Part shown: one piece after another, positions 58,466 to 64,000 of the stretch
How the letters are laid out: the number at the start of each line of letters is the position of its first letter
How positions within the stretch are numbered: the first letter of the stretch is position 1
Source: Actinomadura sp. 7K507
GTDB taxonomy: Bacteria; Actinomycetota; Actinomycetes; Streptosporangiales; Streptosporangiaceae
Assembly (NCBI RefSeq): GCF_004348425.1
Contig: NZ_SMKK01000004.1
Location: forward strand, 1 to 64,000
Length of the DNA stretch: 64,000 bases
Reading direction: 5' to 3'
Translations under genes and position numbers: made by a program
Notes under the pieces: generated by a model
Databases searched by the model: none
The model's input: the letters and a program-made list of their open reading frames with translations, nothing else
Told to the model about the DNA's origin: nothing

Positions 58466-59697
58466 GGGACGGGAATACCGAGGTCGGCCAGGACCTCGGC
58501 GGTGTCGTGGCCCATCGCGGGGGCCGCGCCGGACGGTTCGCGTCGTGCCGGATCGGCGACCGGGACGGCTCCCGTCCCGGTATCGACGAGCCAGGCGCCG
58601 CCTCGCCGGACCGCGGGCGGGCTGGGAGACGGATCGCCAGGAGGGAGCGTGGCGGCGACGACATCGCGCATGGAGACGTCCCACAAGACGCCCGCGCCGT
58701 CCGATGGGGCGGTCGCCGCCAGGCTCGCGGCGGTCAGGCCGGTGAGGGGGTCGGCGATGGCGTCGCCGCAGAAGAGCGGAGTGCCGTCCCCGTCGCGGCA
58801 CACCAGGCCGCCGCCGGCCGCCACGTCGTCGCCGAAGCCGACGCGGCCGTCGCCGCGGCCGAACGCGGTGATGGAGACCCAGGTGGTGCCCGCGGCGACC
58901 GCGGCCTCCGCGTCCAGGCCGAAGCGGGCGAGAGCGCGCGGGCGGGACGCCTCGATGACGATGTCGGCCGCGTCCACCAGCGCGGCCATCGCACGGCGTC
59001 CGGCCGGGTCGGCGGGATCCAGCACGACCGAGCGGTGGCCCGCGTGGAGCAGATCGTAGAAGCCGGTATCGCCGCGCCGTGCCCCGTCCGGGCGGCTCGG
59101 GGTCTCGACCTTGACGACGCGCGCTCCGGCCAGCCCGAGCAGGTGGGCGCACAACGGCCCCGCCCACAGGGCGCTGAAGTCGACCACCAGCGCGCCGTCC
59201 AGGGGACGGGGCGACAGCGGGCGCGGGACGCGCGGTGCGGCGGGCGGAGTCCGGACCGGTCCGGCGGCGACCCCCAGGAGCGCGGCACGTTCGGCCAGCT
59301 CGGCGCCGCCGTGATCGCGCAGCCAGGGGACGAGGACCGGCCAGGGGTCTCCGTCCACCTCCGCTCCGGCGAGCGCGCCGAGAAGCGCGGGGTCGTCGGG
59401 ACGGGCACAGGAGATCGCGGCCCAGCCGTCGGCCGTGGGAAGCAGCCGGCAGGCGCCCCCGGCGGACGTGCGTCCCCTGCGCCGCTGACCGGTGAAGGCG
59501 GCGCGTTCGGACAGCAGGCGGGCACCGTCCAACCCGAACCGTTCCCCCAGGCGGGCGGCGACCGCGGCCGCGTTCCCCGGCGGGACCAGAGGCGGCCCGG
59601 CGGGGTGGCCGCAGAGAGGCGGCACGCCCGACGCCGCCCAGGTCAGGAGCGGCTCCGGCGCGCCCGCCCGCGACGCCTCGATCTCGCCCGGCGGCAT
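58462..59697 (-). CDS. CaiB-like CoA transferase with permuted domain order
   Basis: A 411-residue protein. The usual N-terminal CaiB segment appears only from about residue 170 (LDGALVVDFSALWAGPLCA ... ARVVKVETP), followed by the likely catalytic Asp in CGDAIADPLTGL. Residues about 75-160 (LLPTADGWAAISCA, AELAERAALLGVAAGPV) look like the C-terminal half of a normal CaiB protein. The order is therefore C-half then N-half, a possible circular permutation. It is divergent from a crotonase whose domains also look rearranged. Confidence 0.82.
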   Translation of the reverse strand: MPPGEIEASRAGAPEPLLTWAASGVPPLCGHPAGPPLVPPGNAAAVAARLGERFGLDGARLLSERAAFTGQRRRGRTSAGGACRLLPTADGWAAISCARPDDPALLGALAGAEVDGDPWPVLVPWLRDHGGAELAERAALLGVAAGPVRTPPAAPRVPRPLSPRPLDGALVVDFSALWAGPLCAHLLGLAGARVVKVETPSRPDGARRGDTGFYDLLHAGHRSVVLDPADPAGRRAMAALVDAADIVIEASRPRALARFGLDAEAAVAAGTTWVSITAFGRGDGRVGFGDDVAAGGGLVCRDGDGTPLFCGDAIADPLTGLTAASLAATAPSDGAGVLWDVSMRDVVAATLPPGDPSPSPPAVRRGGAWLVDTGTGAVPVADPARREPSGAAPAMGHDTAEVLADLGIPVP

Positions 59698-59750
59698 GGC
59701 CCGACGATACACTCCGGTCCCTGCAGTCACCCTGGCGAGAGGGACCGGCC

Positions 59751-60755
59751 GTGCACATCTCGATCGCCGACCTCGCGGACGGCGCGGCGGACCAGCCGCT
59801 CCTCGACCCGGAGGGCGGCGTGCGCGACCCGCTCGCGGTCGTCGGGCTGGGGCCCGCCGAGCCCGGCGTCGTCGAACGCGCCGTGCGCCGGGCCCGCGAG
59901 TGCGACCGCATCCTCGTCGGCGTGGGCTCCGGTGATCCGAGGCTCGCCCGCGCACTGGATCTCACGTTCGGGCCGGGCGGCCGGGAGACCGTCGCGGCCG
60001 GCGACCTGGACGGCGTACGCGAGGCCGCCGCACGCAACCCGCGGGCGGCCCTGATGCTGCGCGACGTCCTGCGGACGACCGAGAGCCTGCCCGTCCACGC
60101 CGCCCTGGACGTCGAGTCCTACGCCTACTCCGCGCTGCTCGGCGGGGCGGAGTTCGCGGGCTGGCTGTCGCTGCGCGGCCCCCGCCCGCTCCCGCCCGAG
60201 GCCGCCGAGCCCGTGCTCGTGACGCGGGACGGCGACCGCCTGTCGGTCACGCTGAACCGGCCGGAGCGGCGCAACGCCTTCGGACGGCAGCTCCGTGACG
60301 CCCTCGTGGACGCGCTGACCGTCGCCATCGCCGATGAGGACGTCACGCTCGTCCTCCGGGGAGAGGGCCCCGCGTTCTGCTCCGGCGGGGACCTGGACGA
60401 GTTCGGCACCGCCCCCGACCTCGCGACCGCCCACCTCGTCCGGACGCGAGGCGGCGCGGGCCGCCTGATCCACCGCCTGGCCGGCCGCATCGAGGTCCGC
60501 GCGCACGGGCCGTGCGTCGGCGCGGGCATCGAGCTCCCCGCCTTCGCGGGGCGGGTCACGGCCCGTCCGGACACGACGTTCCGGCTGCCCGAGGTGTCCA
60601 TGGGCCTGATCCCGGGGGCGGGCGGGACGGTGAGCATCCCGCGCCGCATCGGCCGCTGGCGGACCCTGTACATGGCGCTCACCGGTATCCCCGTCGACAC
60701 CGGCACCGCGCTGGCCTGGGGCCTCATCGACGAGATTTCGTCCGCTGCGGAGTGA
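59751..60755 (+). CDS. Crotonase-family protein with C-terminal helices moved to the front
   Basis: A 334-residue protein. The crotonase core is in the second half: VTLNRPERRNAFG, PAFCSGGDLDEFG, CVGAGIELPAFAG and FRLPEVSMGLIPGAGGTVSI, with both catalytic Glu present. The chain stops right after AWGLIDEISSAAE, where normal crotonases continue with helices. Such helices seem to lie in front (about residues 95-145, ALDVESYAYSALLGGAEFAGWL). The first 90 residues match nothing I know. GTG start with GAGAGGG upstream. Confidence 0.83.
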   Translation: MHISIADLADGAADQPLLDPEGGVRDPLAVVGLGPAEPGVVERAVRRARECDRILVGVGSGDPRLARALDLTFGPGGRETVAAGDLDGVREAAARNPRAALMLRDVLRTTESLPVHAALDVESYAYSALLGGAEFAGWLSLRGPRPLPPEAAEPVLVTRDGDRLSVTLNRPERRNAFGRQLRDALVDALTVAIADEDVTLVLRGEGPAFCSGGDLDEFGTAPDLATAHLVRTRGGAGRLIHRLAGRIEVRAHGPCVGAGIELPAFAGRVTARPDTTFRLPEVSMGLIPGAGGTVSIPRRIGRWRTLYMALTGIPVDTGTALAWGLIDEISSAAE

Positions 60756-60907
60756 GCGACCTCTGTTCCGGTTCGCCGCATGGCCCTGGAGCCTTCGTGC
60801 CGCGCCTCCGGCGGCGCCTGACGCCCGCCGAGTCGGTTGGGAACGGACATATCGGGTAGTCCTCGCCTGAAACATTGGACTATCGCCTGGTCAGGAGGGG
60901 GATACTC

Positions 60908-61537
60908 ATGACTGGGACAATGCGAGCGCCCCGCAGCCGCGGCATGCTCAGCGGTCTTCTGCTGGTGCTCCTCGCGATATGGGGCGGGCTCATACCGTTC
61001 ATCGGCCCGTACTTCAACTTCGGCTTCGGTTCGAGCGAAGCGTGGGTCTACAGCGCCGACCGTCTGGTGCTGTCCATCCTTCCGGCGATCGCCGTCGGCC
61101 TCGGCGGGCTGATCCTGATGACCGCGGCGAACCGGCCCGTGGCCCAGTTCGGTGGCTGGCTGGCCGTCCTCGGCGGCCTGTGGTTCGTCGTCGGCACCAC
61201 GATCGCCGCGCTGTGGAACATGGGCGTGGGAGCGCCTCTCGGCGGCGAGGTCCGGCAGGTCGCCGAACGGATGTCGTTCTTCGAGGGCCTCGGCGCCGTC
61301 ATGGTCCTGTTCGCAGGGCTGGCGCTGGGACGATTCCTGGTGGTCGGCGTCCGCGAGGCGCGGCGGGCGGAGCGGGAACACCGTCCCGCCGATGACCGCA
61401 CCGTCGCCGACGACCGCCCGGAGGCGACCGCCGTCCCGGCGCAGGGGCGCAGGCGAGGCCCCTTCCACATCGGACGGCAGAAGACAGGAGCCTCGACGGG
61501 AGAGGAGCGGCACACCACGCCTTCGCGAAGAGGCTGA
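60908..61537 (+). CDS. Small integral membrane protein of unknown function
   Basis: A 209-residue protein with four predicted membrane helices (about residues 14-36, 55-77, 83-105 and 125-147) and a charged, disordered C-terminal tail of about 60 residues rich in Arg/Glu/Asp. AGGAGG precedes the ATG. It stands alone; the 152-base gap upstream holds only a GC-rich stem near 60802-60820. Family not recognised. Confidence 0.8.
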   Translation: MTGTMRAPRSRGMLSGLLLVLLAIWGGLIPFIGPYFNFGFGSSEAWVYSADRLVLSILPAIAVGLGGLILMTAANRPVAQFGGWLAVLGGLWFVVGTTIAALWNMGVGAPLGGEVRQVAERMSFFEGLGAVMVLFAGLALGRFLVVGVREARRAEREHRPADDRTVADDRPEATAVPAQGRRRGPFHIGRQKTGASTGEERHTTPSRRG

Positions 61538-61622
61538 GAAACGTCTCGCGATCGGCATCGGCCCGCAGCCCGCGCAACGGAGAGGGCTGTGGGCCGAACA
61601 TGTGGCCAGCGCGGTCCGTGCT

Positions 61623-61658
61623 AAGTTGCTCGTATGACCAACTTGGCCGATCGGCCAA
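61623..61658. promoter_or_regulatory. Probable operator overlapping the TetR start codon
   Basis: AAGTTG-N10-CAACTT (61623-61644) spans the ATG, and TTGGCCGATCGGCCAA (61643-61658) continues into the first codons. The three related half-sites suggest TetR autorepression at its own start. The coding constraint over the second part makes this tentative. Confidence 0.5.
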
Positions 61659-62224
61659 CTTCTTCCCGCGGCGATCGCCGCCGGCAGGAGCTGGTGGACG
61701 CCGGGATCGCACTGCTGGGCCGGGAGGGGTGGCCGGGCGTCTCCACCCGCGCCGTGGCCGAACGCGCCGGCACCAACCCGGGCTTGATCCACTACCACTT
61801 CGGCGGGCTGGCCGGGCTGCACGCCGAGATCTTCCGGCAGGCCACGGACCTCATCATCGGGCCCATGGTCGCCGAACTCCTGGAGGCGCCGGACGAGCGG
61901 GCCGCGCTTGCGGCGACGCGAAGCCTGCTGGCCCGGACCCCGGCCGAGGAGCAGGTGACCCGGCTGGCGGCCGAACTGATCGTGGGCGCGATGCGCGATC
62001 CCGCCCTGGGCGTCGTGCTGCGCGATGAGCTTCGCCGGGCCCGCACACAGATCGCGGACCGCCTCCGGCGGTCGCGTCCCGGCTGGCCGCGGTCGCGGCT
62101 GACCGGGGTGGCCACCCTGATCGCCGCGTCGATCGACGGGCTGCTGCTGCACCAGATGATCGACGGCGAGCTCCCGGCCGGCGATGCCCTGTCCGCGGTG
62201 GGGGAACTGCTGGAGGAACCATGA
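61634..62224 (+). CDS. TetR-family regulator
   Basis: A 196-residue TetR regulator with helix-turn-helix VSTRAVAERAGTNPGLIHYHFGG. The C-terminal dimer domain has LLLHQMIDGELP. Its stop overlaps the ATG of the deazaflavin reductase gene, so it probably controls that gene. Confidence 0.92.
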   Translation: MTNLADRPTSSRGDRRRQELVDAGIALLGREGWPGVSTRAVAERAGTNPGLIHYHFGGLAGLHAEIFRQATDLIIGPMVAELLEAPDERAALAATRSLLARTPAEEQVTRLAAELIVGAMRDPALGVVLRDELRRARTQIADRLRRSRPGWPRSRLTGVATLIAASIDGLLLHQMIDGELPAGDALSAVGELLEEP

Positions 62225-62700
62225 AGATCGTTGCCAGGCCCGCCCCGCCGACCGGCCTGCGCCGCCGGTTGTGGCGGTCGCCGATCCGGTTGTACCGCAT
62301 GGGGCTGGGACCGTTGCTGGGCCGCCGCGTCATGCTGCTCACGCACACCGGCCGCGTCTCGGGCCGGCCGCGGCAGGTCGTCGTCGAGGTCGTCGACAAG
62401 GACGAGGACGGCTACGTGGCGGCCTCCGGATTCGGCCCCCGAGCGGACTGGTACCGCAACGTCATGGCCGACCCCGACGTCACACTCCAGATCGCCGGGA
62501 CGAGGTTCCCGGCGACCGCCGCCCCCGTCGCGACCGACGAAGGCGCCGAGATCATGGCCCGGTACGCCCCCCGCCACCCGGCCGCCGCCCGGCGGCTGTG
62601 CAAGCTCATGGGCTTCGCCGTCGACGGCAGCGTCGAGGACTACCGCGAGGTCGGACGGAACATCCCCTTCGTACGGTTCACACCACGGCCCACCACCTGA
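62221..62700 (+). CDS. Deazaflavin (F420)-dependent nitroreductase family protein (Ddn-like)
   Basis: A 159-residue split-barrel protein. Family motifs are LLTHTGRVSGRPR (phosphate/cofactor contact) and WYRNVMADPDVTLQIAG. Ddn-type enzymes use F420H2 to reduce quinones or nitro groups. It is coupled to the TetR gene. The N-terminal helix (RRRLWRSPIRLYRMG) is amphipathic and basic, as in membrane-associated members. Confidence 0.92.
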   Translation: MKIVARPAPPTGLRRRLWRSPIRLYRMGLGPLLGRRVMLLTHTGRVSGRPRQVVVEVVDKDEDGYVAASGFGPRADWYRNVMADPDVTLQIAGTRFPATAAPVATDEGAEIMARYAPRHPAAARRLCKLMGFAVDGSVEDYREVGRNIPFVRFTPRPTT

Positions 62701-62713
62701 AACGCCTCCCTGG

Positions 62714-63868
62714 TCATGGGGTGCTTCCCGGGCCAGGTCCTTCCGCATCCCCCTCCAGGACGCGACCGGAATCGCCGCGACCCGTGTTCGGCAGTCGTTC
62801 CCGCACCGCGGCATGGGCGCGCGAGATCAGGCCGGTGGCGCGCGGATAGCCGCCGACCTGCTCGTACAGCAGGTCCAGGGCGAGCAGGAGGCTGCCGGGT
62901 GGGACGCCGCGGGCATCGAGGATGTCGACCGTCCACGTCATGAACTCGGTGAACAGATCGGGAACGTCCAAGTACAGGGCCGTTCCCAGGAACTCGACGA
63001 TGTGGGAGATGTCCTCGGCCATCCGGTTCCGCTGCTCGTCGGTGTAGCGGGCCGTCTCCGGGGCCCGCGCCCGCAATCCGCCCAGCACGTGCCGGATCAG
63101 CTGCGGAGCCTCCCGGGTGACGTGGGCGTAGGCGTGGTCGGCCAGGTGCGGCAGGTCGTCGATGACCCGGTGGACGGGCTTCGGCTTGGGCAGCGGGCCG
63201 CGCGCCAGCCGGTCCGCGGCGGCGCGGGCGTCGGGGGCCCACGCGTCCGCGCCCAGCAGGGCGGCGTAGCGGCCGTCGTGACCGTAGGCGCCGCCGCCGA
63301 CCAGGACCGGCGTACCGGTCGCCTGGCAGGCGGTGACGGCCGCGTGCGCGGCCGGCAGCCGGGTGGCGATCGAGGACGACAGCGCCACCGCGGCGGGGCC
63401 GGTGCGGTGCACGTGGGAGATCAGATGCGGGGTCGGCACCTGGGCGCCGAGGTAGTCGACCTGCCAGCCGCGCAGCCGCAGCACCTCGGCCACGAGCCGG
63501 GCCGGAAGAGCGTGCCACTCGCCGTCGATGCAGGCGACCGCGATCCGGCCGCGCCGCTCCGCGGTCCCCGCCCGCCGCCGGACGGCCGGATGCTGCGCGA
63601 CCGCGCCGATCACGCGTTCGTTGACTGCCGTGGCGCTGTGCTCCTGCGCGACGGTCATCCGATTGGCCGCCCACTCGCGCCCGACCCGGGCCTGCAGCGG
63701 CGCTATGACGTCCAGCATCAGGACCTCCGGATCCATCCCCTCGTCCAGCGCCGCCGTCGCGATGTCGGTGGCGGCGTACTCGTCCCCGGCGGTGACGGCA
63801 TCCCAGAGCGCGGCCGTCCAGGGATCCGTCCCGGGTTCACCGCCGCACGGCCCCGCCGGGCGGTTCAC
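62714..63868 (-). CDS. B12-binding domain regulator-like protein
   Basis: A 384-residue protein. Residues about 15-100 form a helical cap like that of methionine-synthase or CarH B12 modules. The B12 Rossmann domain follows (RIAVACIDGEWHALPARLV, with His as a candidate cobalt ligand, then VALSSSIATR and VGGGAYG). A C-terminal helical domain of about 150 residues is unlike the mutase modules. The GTG overlaps the phosphatase stop (GTGA). Linked to a PP2C-type phosphatase, it may be a B12- or light-responsive signalling protein. Confidence 0.85.
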   Translation of the reverse strand: MNRPAGPCGGEPGTDPWTAALWDAVTAGDEYAATDIATAALDEGMDPEVLMLDVIAPLQARVGREWAANRMTVAQEHSATAVNERVIGAVAQHPAVRRRAGTAERRGRIAVACIDGEWHALPARLVAEVLRLRGWQVDYLGAQVPTPHLISHVHRTGPAAVALSSSIATRLPAAHAAVTACQATGTPVLVGGGAYGHDGRYAALLGADAWAPDARAAADRLARGPLPKPKPVHRVIDDLPHLADHAYAHVTREAPQLIRHVLGGLRARAPETARYTDEQRNRMAEDISHIVEFLGTALYLDVPDLFTEFMTWTVDILDARGVPPGSLLLALDLLYEQVGGYPRATGLISRAHAAVRERLPNTGRGDSGRVLEGDAEGPGPGSTP

Positions 63869-64000
63869 GCGGTGCCCCTCGCCCGGTCCGCGGCTCCGGA
63901 CGGCGAGCCGGACGCCGCGCCGGGAGCGGTGATCGCGACCACCGCCATGTCGTCGTGCCGGCCGGCTCCGACCCACTCGGCGGCGAGCATGTGGACCCGC
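63865..64000 (-). CDS. C-terminal end of a PP2C/SpoIIE-type phosphatase (partial)
   Basis: The last 44 codons read RVHMLAAEWVGAGRHDDMAVV and then AITAPGA with an Ala/Ser-rich tail. The HDDMAVV wording is the C-terminal metal motif (DD-x-x-VV) of PP2C/SpoIIE phosphatases. The rest lies outside the window. It is directly upstream of the B12-binding protein and coupled to it. Confidence 0.65.
   Translation of the reverse strand, partial: RVHMLAAEWVGAGRHDDMAVVAITAPGAASGSPSGAADRARGTA

Overview
The window is GC-rich DNA from an actinobacterium. The evidence is heavy third-position G/C, an Mce/YrbE lipid importer, mycofactocin-type SDRs, F420/deazaflavin-type enzymes, several P450s with [3Fe-4S] ferredoxins, and a streptogrisin-like protease. 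A Streptosporangiales relative such as Actinomadura fits best, but the genus is my guess. I saw no tRNA, rRNA, insertion sequence, prophage, CRISPR array or polyketide/peptide synthase.

Layout. 1-4.3 kb: stand-alone genes (CBS-BON protein, DUF72 protein, secreted S1 protease, secreted PHB-depolymerase-like esterase). 4.4-13.5 kb: a complete minus-strand mce operon (yrbEA, yrbEB, mceA-F, Mce-associated protein). 13.6-57.1 kb: a catabolic island. It holds a three-subunit molybdenum hydroxylase, three P450s with two ferredoxins, a Rieske oxygenase and a matching reductase, two mycofactocin-type and two classical SDRs, two 3-hydroxyisobutyrate-dehydrogenase-like proteins, four CoA ligases, a long/short acyl-CoA dehydrogenase pair, crotonase, thiolase, thioesterase, CaiB transferase, a split B12-dependent CoA mutase with its MeaB chaperone, three amidohydrolases, an aldehyde dehydrogenase and small conserved proteins. 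57.1-60.8 kb: an amidohydrolase and two acyl-CoA enzymes whose domain order looks circularly permuted. 60.9-64 kb: membrane protein, TetR/deazaflavin reductase pair, B12-binding protein and the end of a PP2C/SpoIIE-type phosphatase.

The island is tied together by a repeated operator, GAGAAT-N3-ATTCTC, often preceded 6-7 bp upstream by a third half-site (ATTCTC). I found 13 good copies and one weak copy, all between 19.5 and 55.6 kb and nearly all in gaps in front of catabolic genes. Two paralogous TetR regulators (24.7 and 45.4 kb) share an almost identical helix-turn-helix and are the obvious candidates to read it.

Inferred role: uptake by Mce, oxygenation by molybdenum hydroxylase/P450/Rieske enzymes, oxidation by SDR/ALDH, CoA activation, beta-oxidation-like shortening, and carbon-skeleton rearrangement by the mutase. 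The substrate is unknown; a terpenoid, steroid-like or alicyclic acid is plausible. The mutase keeps the Tyr/Arg pair of methylmalonyl-CoA mutase but has lost several other active-site residues, so it may act on a different, bulkier carboxyl-bearing CoA ester.
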